Assembly: GCF_009930815.1 (NCBI RefSeq)
Contig: NZ_CP022222.1
Coordinates: 5,560,501-5,624,500, forward strand
Source of the DNA: Bradyrhizobium sp. CCBAU 051011
Lineage (GTDB): Bacteria; Pseudomonadota; Alphaproteobacteria; Rhizobiales; Xanthobacteraceae
Reading direction: 5' to 3'
DNA: 64,000 nucleotides
Shown here piece after piece: positions 37,299 to 45,972 of this stretch. How positions within the stretch are numbered: the stretch's first letter is position 1; each line of letters begins with the position of its first letter. The notes below the pieces were generated by a model. That model saw only the letters and a program-made list of their open reading frames with translations. It did not search any database and was not told the origin of the DNA. A program made the position numbers and the translations under genes.

Positions 37299-37745
37299 AT
37301 GCTCACCGCTATGACGACAGCTCGCAGATCACAAACCAACGCCCGCCGACACTTAACTGGGACCGCACGGGACATGAACAGAAAGCTCGCTGTATCTGGA
37401 CGCTTGGTTCCATCGTCGCGACGCTCCAGACTGGCACAGCATCGTACCGCCACAGCCAGAGCTCGCAAGGTGGGACGCTGTATCGATGACGCTACACGAT
37501 TAAGGAATCTCGCCGAAGAGTGTCGGGTCATCGGTGAGATGACGACGGACGCGCAGGCGCGGCAAAGCTACTTTGATCTTGCCTGTGTCTATGAAGCGCT
37601 CGCGAATGATCAGGAGGCGCTAGGGCGGCGATCAACGGGCTACCAGCAGATTGACCGGGTAATGGGCGCATACTTGCCACACCGGCATTCTGTTGCTGGC
37701 GATGCCCCCGCATATGGAACGGATGGTCGCGCCCTTGAAGCGTAG
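37299..37745 (+). CDS. hypothetical protein with a C-terminal helical domain
   Basis: The first half is Arg-rich and poorly constrained. The second half, DATRLRNLAEECRVIGEMTT then ARQSYFDLACVYEALANDQE, resembles a small helical domain (R-x-x-AEEC) found repeatedly in Bradyrhizobium; a cousin is at 59912. The true start may be downstream, for example MNRKLAVSGRL. Function unknown. Confidence 0.4.
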   Translation: MLTAMTTARRSQTNARRHLTGTARDMNRKLAVSGRLVPSSRRSRLAQHRTATARARKVGRCIDDATRLRNLAEECRVIGEMTTDAQARQSYFDLACVYEALANDQEALGRRSTGYQQIDRVMGAYLPHRHSVAGDAPAYGTDGRALEA

Positions 37746-37832
37746 GGACCATGTGATGGGAGGTGTCAGCAAAGTGGCTAGTCCGGGTTTCCTGCTGAAG
37801 CCGCCTCATGACTCGCCGCTTGGGGCGGGCAA

Positions 37833-38717
37833 ATGCATATCCTAGCAGCGACGAACTTTTCCACGCGGTCTCAGCGGGCATTGCGTCGGGCAGGCCAGTT
37901 GGCACAAGTCGAGGGCGCGGAGCTCGCGATCGTTAATGTTGTAGATTACAATCAACCGCAGCACCGGGTCGAGATGGATATGCGCGAGGCTGAACGTATC
38001 CTCGCCGAGCTGACCAGTTCAATGCCCGAATTGCGTGAGGTTCAATGCTGTCCGCTTGTCGTGAGCGGCGATCCTTTCGACGCCATCCTGCGCACGGCAG
38101 CGGCGCAAAGGGCGGATCTCATCGCGATGGGTGCGCACCGCAGGCAGCCACTACGCGACATCTTCGTTGGGACGACAATTGAGCGCTTGATCCGCACGGG
38201 ACCTTATCCGGTTCTCATAGTGAATAATGACGTGAAAGCGCCCTACGGGACCGTGCTGGCTCCGATCGACATGTCCGAGCCGTCGGCGAACGCGATCAGG
38301 GTTGCCCGAGCCACGGGTCTGATGGACGAAGCTCACTTCACGATCCTCCACGCCTTCTTGCCTCTGGCGAATGGGATGATGTTCTTAGCCGGTTTAGATC
38401 GAGCCAGAATCGACAAGTATGTTTCCGGTGAGCGCCAGAAAGTAACCGAGGAACTAGCCGCGTTCTTGGTCGAGAACGATCTCGGTGTCCCCGGATCGTC
38501 GCTACGTGTCGAGGAAGGCGGAGCTTTCGAGGTGATCTCAGGTGCAGTCGATAAGATGAGGCCTGACCTCTTGGTCATTGGAACTAACGGCCGTTCTGGG
38601 ATGCTGAACGCACTGCTCGGGAGCGTCGCTGACGAGGCATTGCGTTCGTTGAATGTGGACATCCTGGCCGTTCCACCGGTCAAACAGCAGCATTCGGTCC
38701 AATCTCTACGGGGTTGA
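37833..38717 (+). CDS. universal stress protein, tandem domains
   Basis: 294 residues. Domain one: MHILAATNFSTRSQRALRRA, with LIAMGAHRRQPLRDIFVGTT. Domain two: TVLAPIDMSEPSANAIRVAR and the ATP pattern VIGTNGRSGMLNALLGSVAD. Both glycine-rich nucleotide motifs are kept. It is followed on the same strand by a remnant of a K+/H+ antiporter. Confidence 0.9.
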   Translation: MHILAATNFSTRSQRALRRAGQLAQVEGAELAIVNVVDYNQPQHRVEMDMREAERILAELTSSMPELREVQCCPLVVSGDPFDAILRTAAAQRADLIAMGAHRRQPLRDIFVGTTIERLIRTGPYPVLIVNNDVKAPYGTVLAPIDMSEPSANAIRVARATGLMDEAHFTILHAFLPLANGMMFLAGLDRARIDKYVSGERQKVTEELAAFLVENDLGVPGSSLRVEEGGAFEVISGAVDKMRPDLLVIGTNGRSGMLNALLGSVADEALRSLNVDILAVPPVKQQHSVQSLRG

Positions 38718-38730
38718 TCGAGGCTTCTAG

Positions 38731-38925
38731 CTCCTGATTGCGATCCCGGAGGCATTCGAAGCCAGACGAATCGTGCAACAGGCTCGCGCCGCCAATCCGA
38801 GCATCCAGATCATGGCACGTGCTCATTCAGACGCCGAAGTCGAGCATTTGAAGAGCCTACCAGGTGCGGATCTCATTGTCATGGGAGAGCGAAAGAATGC
38901 GCTCGGAATGATTCAAAGACATCAT
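38731..38925 (+). pseudogene. Kef/RosB-type antiporter, TrkA-N tail fragment
   Basis: In frame: LLIAIPEAFEARRIVQQARA, ANPSIQIMARAHSDAEVEHL, KSLPGADLIVMGERKNALGM. This is the distal part of the NAD-binding TrkA-N domain that ends Kef/RosB-type K+/H+ antiporters. The membrane domain and most of the Rossmann fold are gone. The fragment ends against the convergent USP gene. Confidence 0.7.
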
Positions 38926-39881
38926 TGGCTCGCCACAACCAACAAATCGCACCGCGGAGCAGCGGCAAAGTCTTGCGCGAGACATATTCGATGCTCGCGA
39001 GTTTCTTGAAGCGCGGAGTATGCATCGACGACCAGAAGGTTGGCACTAACTCGGTCAACAACGTTGAGCAGCACATCGATTGGATCGCCGGTCGCCTGAA
39101 CCAGGCTGTCCGGCATCCACCGCGTTCCAAGTACCCGACGGTCGTGCCCAGGTGAAATGATTAGTTGTACGGATCGTGCCGGAGGTGGTCCTTTTTTCGA
39201 ACTGCCGACCGCAAACTGGGAGCGGACATAGACGAAGTGGGATATCGCAGTTGGGGCGAGGCGAACCGCCGCGCTTGCAGTACATCGCGGGATCGCAGAT
39301 ACATCAACGACCGAGCAATGATAGGGACCTGCTGGCCGTCGCGTGATCAACAGAACCGGTTTGTTGGAGAAACGGACGACAGCTGTTGCCGTCTGGCCTT
39401 GGCCATCCAGACCGAGGATGATCGTGTCGCTTCCAAGCTCAATGGACTCTCGAACGATCTCGAAGCAAGGCTCCCCAATCCGCACGTTGGTTGAGATGTG
39501 GCTACGCACGTCAGGAGACAATATCTGAACTCGCCTCTTGAGGGCTTCGTGAGCTTCATGTTGGCGGCACTTGGTGATCTTTCTCGAGAGCCCAGGCTCG
39601 ATGACGTGAAGAAGCGTGACTTGCGCCTTAAGCCTGTTTCCGCATTCCACGGCACGTTCGATTGCGTATTCTGAGCGCTCTGTGAAATTTGTGGCAACGA
39701 GCAAATGCTCGACCGGCCTGCTCAACAGACATGAGTTCGCAAGCGTCTCATCATTCTCAAATGAAACCCCTAGCGTGCGGTAGCCAGGATGCGGTTTGCT
39801 ATCGTTCTTATTGCCGTGGAGTTCCATGGCGAACTCTCCCGATATTGCCCTTTTCATCGCGGCGTAATCAATCCCACTCAC
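38922..39881 (-). CDS. universal stress protein, divergent second domain
   Basis: 319 residues. After a leader of about 55 residues comes a USP domain (HLLVATNFTERSEYAIERAV) with TIILGLDGQGQTATAVVRFS. The second half (HCSVVDVSAIPRCTASAAVR to CDLLVVASQ) is USP-like but has lost a clear glycine-rich motif. Convergent with the antiporter fragment. Fourth USP in the window. Confidence 0.75.
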   Translation of the reverse strand: MSGIDYAAMKRAISGEFAMELHGNKNDSKPHPGYRTLGVSFENDETLANSCLLSRPVEHLLVATNFTERSEYAIERAVECGNRLKAQVTLLHVIEPGLSRKITKCRQHEAHEALKRRVQILSPDVRSHISTNVRIGEPCFEIVRESIELGSDTIILGLDGQGQTATAVVRFSNKPVLLITRRPAGPYHCSVVDVSAIPRCTASAAVRLAPTAISHFVYVRSQFAVGSSKKGPPPARSVQLIISPGHDRRVLGTRWMPDSLVQATGDPIDVLLNVVDRVSANLLVVDAYSALQETREHRICLAQDFAAAPRCDLLVVASQ

Positions 39882-40063
39882 TCAAACCATTTGGGAATGA
39901 CTGATGCATTGTGGCGGAGGCTAGGCTGTTACACCCTGTCGTGACGTCCACCCTGCGGTGGGCTCTTGGCTCGTTGCGCTGCGCGCGCGAATTGAGCCAA
40001 GTCGCGTGCGACGATGGGCAAAAACGCCGGCCTGTATAATTGAACAATCCCTCGGCCAGCCGC

Positions 40064-40468
40064 CTATCGGGTGCGTTCAGAGTCGCTTCCGTGGCCATTG
40101 GTGCGCAAGCCGTTGGACAACAACTGCGTTCCCGTCTTCGTCAACTTCTGAGCATCAGCGAAGATCCGCTTGGCGTCCTCGGCTGCCATCTCCATACGAT
40201 GGGTTGCCCATTCCTGATAGGCGGTTGCGGCTTCAGGGATTGAACGAACTGCCGTTAGCTTGGCGGCCAGTTCGGATGCAAGCGCAGCTTCCGATTGCAT
40301 CCGGTCGAAGCAACTCCAGCCTATTTCTCGGAGGTTCTCGAATTGCTGCGTCTGAGCTGCAACAAGCTCGTCGAGACGCTGCTTCCCCATCGCCGCAAAT
40401 TCCGGCGGAATTAGATTTGGCGCTCCCGATTGCTCCGCCTTGCCAGCGTGGGTGTCATTTCTGGACAT
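40064..40468 (-). CDS. phasin-family protein
   Basis: 134 residues, amphipathic helices, typical phasin pattern: QRLDELVAAQTQQFENLREI, SELAAKLTAVRSIPEAATAY, QEWATHRMEMAAEDAKRIFA. Coats polyhydroxyalkanoate granules. It fits with phaC at the window start and a second phasin-like gene at 56772. Confidence 0.75.
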   Translation of the reverse strand: MSRNDTHAGKAEQSGAPNLIPPEFAAMGKQRLDELVAAQTQQFENLREIGWSCFDRMQSEAALASELAAKLTAVRSIPEAATAYQEWATHRMEMAAEDAKRIFADAQKLTKTGTQLLSNGLRTNGHGSDSERTR

Positions 40469-40734
40469 AGCATACCTCCTTCATTAAACGAATAAGATTT
40501 CAGCGCGAATGCAACGTCCACGACGTTCACAAGCTCTGAGGCGAAGCACGATGCCGGATAGATCTCCGCCACCCTGGAAATCCCGATCGATCCAAGTCAG
40601 CGCATAGAATATCAGGGCCGCCAAGTGGGGGCTTGACGGCCCTGTCGCGCCAAATGTCGATCTTGGGTGCGGCCCAATCGCGACGTTACAAGCGCGAAAT
40701 CGATTAGTTCGGACGACGTATCTTAACTCTGGTC
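40469..40734. other. flank left of the IS3 element
   Basis: No supported gene. What the insertion interrupted cannot be recognised from either flank. Confidence 0.3.
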
Positions 40735-40762
40735 TGATCTTCCCCCGAAAAAATGGACAGGG

Positions 40763-41623
40763 TTAAGCTGCTTTTAGCTCCATCTCGATCGGGCTGATAA
40801 AGCCGATGGCGGAGTGACGACGAGTCCGATTGTAGAAGCCCTCGATATAGGCAAAGATATCCCGTGTGGCTTCTGCCCGTGTTGCATAGTGCCTGTGGTG
40901 GACGAGCTCCGTCTTGAGCGTGTGAAAGAAGCTCTCCATCGGAGCATTGTCATAGCAGTCGCCCTTGCGGCTCATTGACGCCCTGAGGCCGGCGGATTGC
41001 ATCAGCTTGCGGTAATCCGCCGAGGCATATTGAACGCCGCGATCGGAATGGTGGATCAGGCCGGCACTTGACCGCTGCGCCGAGATCGCCATCCGCAAAG
41101 CCGCCAAGGGCAGGTCGGCGCGCAAATGATCCGCCATCGCCCAGCCGACAATCCTGCGGCTGTACAGATCCATGACGGCGGCCAGATAGAGCCAACCCGG
41201 ATCGGTCTCGATGTAGGTGATATCGGCCAGCCAGATCTGGTTCCGAGCAGTGGCGATGAAGTTGCGGTCGAGCAGATTCGGGGCGATCGGCAGGTCGTGG
41301 CGGCTGTCGGTGGTCCGCACCCGGCGTGGCCGCGCCATGATGGCCCTGATGCCGTGACGCCGCATCAACCGCTCGATGCGACCACGGCTCGCCCCGCGGC
41401 CCTGAGCCTTCAACTCGACATGGATACGCGGGCTGCCATAACGCCCGCGGGTGTCGCGGTGGACCCGCCTGATGTCGTCGACGAGGTCACGATTGGCAGC
41501 AGATCGTCGGCTCTCCGGGCGCGAGCGCCAGGCATAATAGCCGGCCGGCGAGACGCCGAGCACGTCGCACAGGAGCGTCACCGGATAGTCGGCGCGGCGA
41601 TCTTCGATGAAGCGGAATCTCAT
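40763..41623 (-). CDS. IS3-family transposase OrfB (DDE integrase)
   Basis: Catalytic part of the transposase. The open frame extends upstream to 41809, allowing fusion with OrfA by -1 slippage on AAAAAAG. Motifs: first Asp in WLADITYIETDPGWLYLAAV, second Asp in GLIHHSDRGVQYASADYRKL, and Glu in DCYDNAPMESFFHTLKTELV; also an N-terminal HTH_21 segment (GRYGSPRIHVELKAQGR). The free OrfB start is taken as the ATG at 41623. Confidence 0.9.
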   Translation of the reverse strand: MRFRFIEDRRADYPVTLLCDVLGVSPAGYYAWRSRPESRRSAANRDLVDDIRRVHRDTRGRYGSPRIHVELKAQGRGASRGRIERLMRRHGIRAIMARPRRVRTTDSRHDLPIAPNLLDRNFIATARNQIWLADITYIETDPGWLYLAAVMDLYSRRIVGWAMADHLRADLPLAALRMAISAQRSSAGLIHHSDRGVQYASADYRKLMQSAGLRASMSRKGDCYDNAPMESFFHTLKTELVHHRHYATRAEATRDIFAYIEGFYNRTRRHSAIGFISPIEMELKAA

Positions 41624-41940
41624 GTCCGTGTTCCAGCAAAGATCGCGATCGACTTTTTTAAAATGTCGCGCTCCATGCGCAGCCGCTCGTTCTCTCGCTG
41701 CAAACGCGCGATCTCTGCCGCGTGGTCCGCCGACGGCAGCGTCGCCTGCGTTGTGGGGCGCCGCGTCGCCGCCGTCGGCTCCAGCCGAGCCCCTCGCTGC
41801 TCCATCCACCGCCGCAGCACGGAATCGCGCAGCCCAAGCTCCTTGGCAACAGATCCGATCGAGCGCCCGCTCGACGCTACGAGATCAACCGCTTGCCGCT
41901 TGTAGTCGTCCGTAAACGACCGACGTTGACGTCCTTCCAT
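41620..41940 (-). CDS. IS3-family transposase OrfA
   Basis: 106 residues: helix-turn-helix (RRSFTDDYKRQAVDLVASSG, SVAKELGLRDSVLRRWMEQR) and a C-terminal leucine-zipper-like segment (ADHAAEIARLQRENERLRME) that mediates OrfAB multimerisation. The slippery A6G lies within RDILKKSIA. Confidence 0.9.
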   Translation of the reverse strand: MEGRQRRSFTDDYKRQAVDLVASSGRSIGSVAKELGLRDSVLRRWMEQRGARLEPTAATRRPTTQATLPSADHAAEIARLQRENERLRMERDILKKSIAIFAGTRT

Positions 41941-41999
41941 CCGACACCTCCTGGCTCTTCGAGCCTACTACAGGTGTCCATCAATTCGGAGGAGGTTCA

Positions 42000-42495
42000 G
42001 TCTTTTCCTTGGCGTTTTCTCAGCGAGCTTGGCGCATTGGCGCATGCCAGGTCCCTATCTCCTTGTTGTATTGACCAGGTCGTGGCCACCTGCCCGGCGC
42101 GGTACACTTATAAATCAGCGCCATAAGCCAAGTTCGCATTGGTTGCGTTGCCCGTTTGTGGCAGGAAGTTGAAACTCGATCTGGCGATAATTGCTCCACA
42201 TGGATAGAGGCTTGGCGCCATCTGACATGTCTCTACTACTCACCGTTGTGGCGAGCTGGGTCTCCGTAAGTGCTGTCCGATGGTGCAGCATCTGGACAGC
42301 ATGTCTCCTGTAAGACGAAGCCAGGATCGGCATTTGCATTGTGCTTGCTACACTGTCGCCAATGGATTTTATACTGTCAGACTTGACAGGTGGATGATGG
42401 CCGCATTTCTCTGGGTATTCTCGTTGTGCCTGTTTAGAGAAAGTCGGCTTGACTGGCGCACAGCTTCGTCGGCACTCACTTAGTAGGTGTTGCCA
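42000..42495. other. flank right of the IS3 element
   Basis: No convincing gene. A short minus-strand frame from 42231 (MSDGAKPLSMWSNYRQIEFQ) of 37 codons lacks a strong ribosome site. Decayed DNA is likely. Confidence 0.3.
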
Positions 42496-42503
42496 TTCAG
42501 GCG

Positions 42504-42900
42504 ATGCGGGCGTCGGTCTTCGTGCTCGACATTTTGACGACACCCGAGAACGTCTCGGTGCTTCCCCAATGCGATTCCAGCCTTCGTGAGTCTACTCGAA
42601 TGGCGGCTGCGTCGTATTGTCTACGCGAGCATGGAGACCGCGTTGATGCTGGTCGGATCTTTCGTCCGACCGGGAAGCAACATAGCGGGCCGTCGATAGG
42701 GGAGGCGCGTGTCCCCCCTCACAAAATCACTGGATTTTGAACTGCTTGTGAAAATCGTACAACCATCTTGCTCGAAGCACCATCAACGTGACTTAGCGTA
42801 CGGTAACTTTCACATCAACAACGTCATGCGAAAGCTCGGAGTTGCAACGCGAGTTCAGGCGGCAGTTCGCTGCGCTCTCCTTGGCCTGATCGACACCTAG
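42504..42900 (+). pseudogene. remnant of a kinase/LuxR-regulator pair
   Basis: Decayed copy of a relative of the 33213-34864 system. First SVFVLDILTTPENVSV, then in a shifted frame AIPAFVSLLEWRLRRIVYAS and METALMLVGSFVRP match the kinase membrane domain (FLFDIWTHPENVSACFAYAI). Then KSLDFELLVKIVQ and HINNVMRKLGVATRVQAAVR match the end of the response regulator (KPLDFELLVEII, VNNVIRKLGVATRVQAAIR). The kinase core, most of the receiver and half of the HTH are deleted. Gene order kinase then regulator is kept. Confidence 0.75.
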
Positions 42901-43115
42901 AGGCTACAAGGCATGAGCTCAAGAGAGACGTCGTAACTTGAACGGAGGTAGGAGCGCTCGTTCCGATCATAGGCGACTCGCTTTGAAATCTGGCGAGGAT
43001 AGTTATCCAAATTGGATTCTCCGAGAACGAAGTAAGCCTACCCCAATACAGCCCATTGCCTTAACCCAGCAATATTGTCGCGCGCGCTAGCGCCGCTCTC
43101 TCTTGGGCTCGGGTA

Positions 43116-43199
43116 TTATCGCAGCGCGAAGACGATTGCGCCTCCAATCGCGATTAGCGTCTCGCCGATACAAGTCAGAAGGATCAGTCGTTGGCGCAT
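43116..43199 (-). CDS. possible 27-residue membrane peptide
   Basis: MRQRLILLTCIGETLIAIGG then AIVFALR: one hydrophobic segment between basic ends. Third of three short frames in a row on the minus strand. The ribosome site is weak (GGAACC). Confidence 0.25.
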   Translation of the reverse strand: MRQRLILLTCIGETLIAIGGAIVFALR

Positions 43200-43209
43200 C
43201 TGGGTTCCA

Positions 43210-43293
43210 TTATTCGTACTTGAACTTCTCTGAAACGATTTGGCGTAACGGAACGCCGAGCCTTCCCAAAGCGTTCTCGACACTATCGATCAT
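43210..43293 (-). CDS. possible 27-residue peptide
   Basis: MIDSVENALGRLGVPLRQIV then SEKFKYE: an amphipathic helix. The middle frame of the short-ORF series; no strong ribosome site. Listed for its position. Confidence 0.2.
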   Translation of the reverse strand: MIDSVENALGRLGVPLRQIVSEKFKYE

Positions 43294-43341
43294 CGGTCAA
43301 TTCCTAGCATGCCAAGCCAGTACCTAGCCACAACGGGATGT

Positions 43342-43485
43342 TCACTGTACCGCCCGGAATCGGGCGCTTGGCATGCCCAAAGCGGCAGATAGCCCGATCG
43401 GCGCGAGGGCGATTATCGCGTAAAGAAACATAAGCGAAATCGAAGAGATTCCGCGTGTCGCCGTGCGTGCCGTCGGCTTCGTCAT
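43342..43485 (-). CDS. 47-residue membrane peptide
   Basis: MTKPTARTATRGISSISLMF then LYAIIALAPIGLSAALGMPS: basic head and one membrane span. GGAGG lies about ten bases before the ATG. The best supported of the three short frames at 43.1-43.5 kb. Family not recognised. Confidence 0.4.
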   Translation of the reverse strand: MTKPTARTATRGISSISLMFLYAIIALAPIGLSAALGMPSARFRAVQ

Positions 43486-43581
43486 AGTGGCATGACCTCC
43501 ACCATCTTACAGCGAACAAAACATTGACCTTTCGCGCGCGGTTCGCATTCGATAGTCACCTCTCGCGTTAGCCCGCTGTAT

Positions 43582-44142
43582 CTATTGTCGCTCCTTCTTT
43601 TGCTGCCACTGAATGAATTTTTCCAGCAGAGCTTGAGGTCTTTCCGATCCTTCTTTGGTCGGTCCAGCAGGCCTGAGTTCTAGCCCCGCATGCTCGAGTT
43701 TTCGATTTGCATCGTTTGAAACATCATGAATCCTTGAAGCAGGGCTTGGGAGTCTTCGGATGTCACTTGAGACGGCGTAGCCGAAGCGGGGGTGGAGATC
43801 GGAACGGTGAGCTTCGAGGGATCACTTTTTGACTCCGGAAACAGGGTAAAAAAGACGTGCGCTCCAACTGCAGTGACAGCAATCGCTGCGCTAATTCCGC
43901 CCGCGATGCCGAGCAGTGCGCGTGATCGACCACGTAAATGAATTCGGACTCCCTCTGACGGGTGAATTTCGCGGTGGCCTCCTCGTGTATCTTGTCAAGA
44001 GCGGCAGAGGAACGAGGCAAATGTATCCCGTCTGTTGTATCGCACTAAATCGTGGGTCCGTTCGGACTGAACGTGGGGCGTAGTACAACGGATCTTCCGG
44101 ACTAAGCGGAGTGGGATGTTCGTTCGCGCTGACGAAACTCAT
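43582..44142 (-). pseudogene. conserved Bradyrhizobium membrane protein, multiply frameshifted
   Basis: Pieces in three frames line up in order: MSFVSANEHPTPLSPEDPLY; RSSAALDKIHEEATAKFTRQ; RSRALLGIAGGISAAIAVTA then VGAHVFFTLFPESKSDPSKL (membrane span); VTSEDSQALLQGFMMFQTMQ; RPQALLEKFIQWQQKKERQ at the stop (43582-43584). I remember this layout, with one membrane helix and repeated ALLQGF/ALLEKF-x-QWQ motifs, from Bradyrhizobium proteins of unknown function. At least three frame changes make it a clear pseudogene. Confidence 0.65.
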
Positions 44143-44747
44143 TCGCGCTCCTCCTCACAATACTAAGACCAGTAGAATGCTTTTGCCGCTGTGGTCGATT
44201 GATTTTTTCGGCGGGGAAGTCCGTCCCGAAGTCTAGCGAGTCGTTGGGGTTGAGTCATCTCTAGAACCCACTATCGACGCACCTTGCAGGATCCTCTTGT
44301 AGTAGGTGAACCGCACTGACCATTTGCAGTCTCAACCCTAGAATGCAGGGCGGTCATGGACGTTCTCAGAAAGGGGCAGCGCGCAGCTGCTTGGAGCTTT
44401 GCTGCCGTCTACTACGCGCAATATGCTGAAGATCATCATCGCCCACGCTGGTCACGATGGACAAGTTGATCAATGACGTCGTCAGCAAATGCATTCGGGG
44501 GCTTGGCGGGTGAGCATTCCAATCTCGTTCACGATGCGCCAGGTTGTGATCCGGCAGAGTTCAGCGGTGCCGCTTGCGAATTCCCGTGAGTGGAGCACGA
44601 CGCCTGATGAGCCGACATCAAAGGCCACAATCATCCTGTACTTATGAGAGTTGCAGTGGCTGCCATAATCGCTCGCCTTCTCACCTCGTGCGACGTCGCT
44701 GAAGGGGAAGGAGCTACAATCCCATCTTCCATTCGGGGGCTATCTGA
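44143..44747. other. intergenic region
   Basis: About 600 bp without a supported gene. Short frames only; no regulatory palindrome of the two families found elsewhere in the window. Confidence 0.35.
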
Positions 44748-44864
44748 TTTGATGCACCGCAGGATGGAAATTGGCTCTCAGCTATGTGAATTGTCTCAGC
44801 CGCCATCAACGCCGCACACAATCGTGAGGGAGGGAAGAGCCGCTTTTGGGCGGCTTTTCTTTTC
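44748..44864 (+). ncRNA. candidate small RNA or leader, copy A, ending in a terminator
   Basis: Shares with 59766-59890 an ordered set of blocks: GATTTG, GATGGAA, then ACGCCGCACACAATC and the hairpin core CCGCTTTTGGGCGGC. Here the stem AGCCGC (44838-44843) pairs with GCGGCT (44850-44855), followed by a T-rich tract to 44864, a good intrinsic terminator. A weak frame overlaps (44644-44868), but its end runs through the terminator, so I favour RNA. Confidence 0.4.
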
Positions 44865-44905
44865 TTAGAAGCATCGCAAGGGCCGGCGGGTGTCCTTGCG
44901 GAAAG

Positions 44906-45148
44906 TTAGAAACCGCCTCGGCCAAGCGGCGCGCTGCCTACGCTGAAGTTCACATTACAAGACCGCCGACCTGAAAAGTTACAATCATGAGTAGGAACGT
45001 TCACGAGCGCCTCAAGTACCCAGCTGAATCCGAGAATGAAGATCGTGATGAAAGCTAGGGCTGCCAAGTTGGCCCTCATGCGCTCGCGATAATCATCTAC
45101 AGGTCGCGAAACCCTCTTTCCAGGAAATTTGACTATACTATCCGCCAT
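44906..45148 (-). CDS. 80-residue single-span membrane protein (MRANL family)
   Basis: MADSIVKFPGKRVSRPVDDY, then RERMRANLAALAFITIFILG (membrane span) and a Cys-containing tail (THDCNFSGRRSCNVNF). The start at 45148 is chosen by similarity to its paralogue at 60163 (MSNNVIKFLGRKNRQ, RARMRANLLALAFISLFLLA). The tail Cys pair probably faces the periplasm. Function unknown. The paralogue also lies close to a copy of the RNA-like element. Confidence 0.65.
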   Translation of the reverse strand: MADSIVKFPGKRVSRPVDDYRERMRANLAALAFITIFILGFSWVLEALVNVPTHDCNFSGRRSCNVNFSVGSAPLGRGGF

Positions 45149-45250
45149 CGAGCAGCTGCCGAAAGATCGAGCGAATTTAAGGTTGGGCATCCTACCATCC
45201 AAATCATCGCTCTGCCACAGAGAAGCCGGTGCCTTGGTCAGGAGAGCCGT

Positions 45251-45439
45251 ATGGTGAGGAGTCTTTTGTTAGCAGCAGGAATGATGCTTATGCTTGGGCT
45301 GTTTTTGCTCGATGAGCATCTCGGTTCTGAAGCGAACCGATCTTGGCAAGCGAAGTCTCCAAGACAAATTCGGTTAGCGGCCGATCCCTCGTTGAAGCGG
45401 GCTTCGGAAGACAGTCCATACATGCGGAGTGAGCGCTAA
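45251..45439 (+). CDS. 62-residue membrane-anchored small protein
   Basis: MVRSLLLAAGMMLMLGLFLL forms an N-terminal anchor or signal, followed by a charged tail (EANRSWQAKSPRQIRLAADP). AGGAG precedes the ATG by about seven bases. Divergent from the 44906 gene. Family not recognised. Confidence 0.5.
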   Translation: MVRSLLLAAGMMLMLGLFLLDEHLGSEANRSWQAKSPRQIRLAADPSLKRASEDSPYMRSER

Positions 45440-45474
45440 AAGCTCTGTTACCCGACCGCTCTCCTCCCTTGCTG

Positions 45475-45495
45475 CTGTCAGGAAAATCCTGACAG
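45475..45495. promoter_or_regulatory. TGTCAGGA palindrome, site 1
   Basis: Core TGTCAGGAAAATCCTGACA, a perfect palindrome with 9-bp arms and a 3-base centre when the outer C/G pair is included. It lies about 110 bp upstream of the decayed gene at 45604, whose intact paralogue (46926) also has a version of the site. Confidence 0.75.
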
Positions 45496-45603
45496 GCCGA
45501 GACGAGTTTTGAAGGGTGGTTAGCGGTAGAATTCCGAATCAGAGCTGTTTTGCCTGCTTATCTGGCGAAGGCGGTGTTTTCGGAACGCGCTCGCTAGCTT
45601 AAC

Positions 45604-45824
45604 ATGACTATGGAACTGGCTCGAAAGGCCTGGGTGGTCAGAGTCGGCCCCGGCAACGGGCCGTTAAGTTTGTTGACTCTTCTGTGTGGGCCATCGCACC
45701 AAGCAATCGGCTGTAGATGTACTGCGAAGCAACAGGGATCCGTCGCCAGTCTGCGGTGGGTGAAGGCAGAGCGGTAATCATCTGCGAACGAGATCGCTCG
45801 CCACGGCTGCGATATCGACAAGTG
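45604..45824 (+). pseudogene. decayed paralogue of the 46926 gene
   Basis: MTMELARKAWVVRVGPGNGP aligns with MEECARKAWVVSIGRRQRGG of the 46926 gene; after a frame change, VGHRTKQSAVDV and DNA matching the rest of that gene follow to about 45840. Disrupted by frameshifts. Confidence 0.6.
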
Positions 45825-45972
45825 AAGTACTTCGCTAAGAGGACTGAGCCTCCAAAGCGCGATCGTGCTAGGAAGCGCGCTTCCTAGCTGGAATCCGAAG
45901 AGCCAGCTAGTATCCCGCTTTTCGAACGCCGTTGCGTGTCACCATCGCGTCCCAAAAGACGGGACACCCGCC

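Larger units (their letters stand above)
40735..41999 (-). mobile_element. complete IS3-family insertion sequence
   Basis: 1265 bp with imperfect inverted repeats: left TGATCTTCCCCCGAAAAAAT, right (minus strand) TGAACCTCCTCCGAATTGAT, both followed by GGACA. A 3-bp target duplication GTC (40732-40734 and 42000-42002) flanks it. It contains orfA and orfB on the minus strand with an A6G slippery site (41653-41659) for -1 frameshifting. It looks intact and potentially mobile. Confidence 0.9.

Noticed and set aside
44644..44868. 74-codon frame on the plus strand
   Set aside because: Its last codons run through a strong intrinsic terminator and no ribosome site is present; an RNA element fits better.
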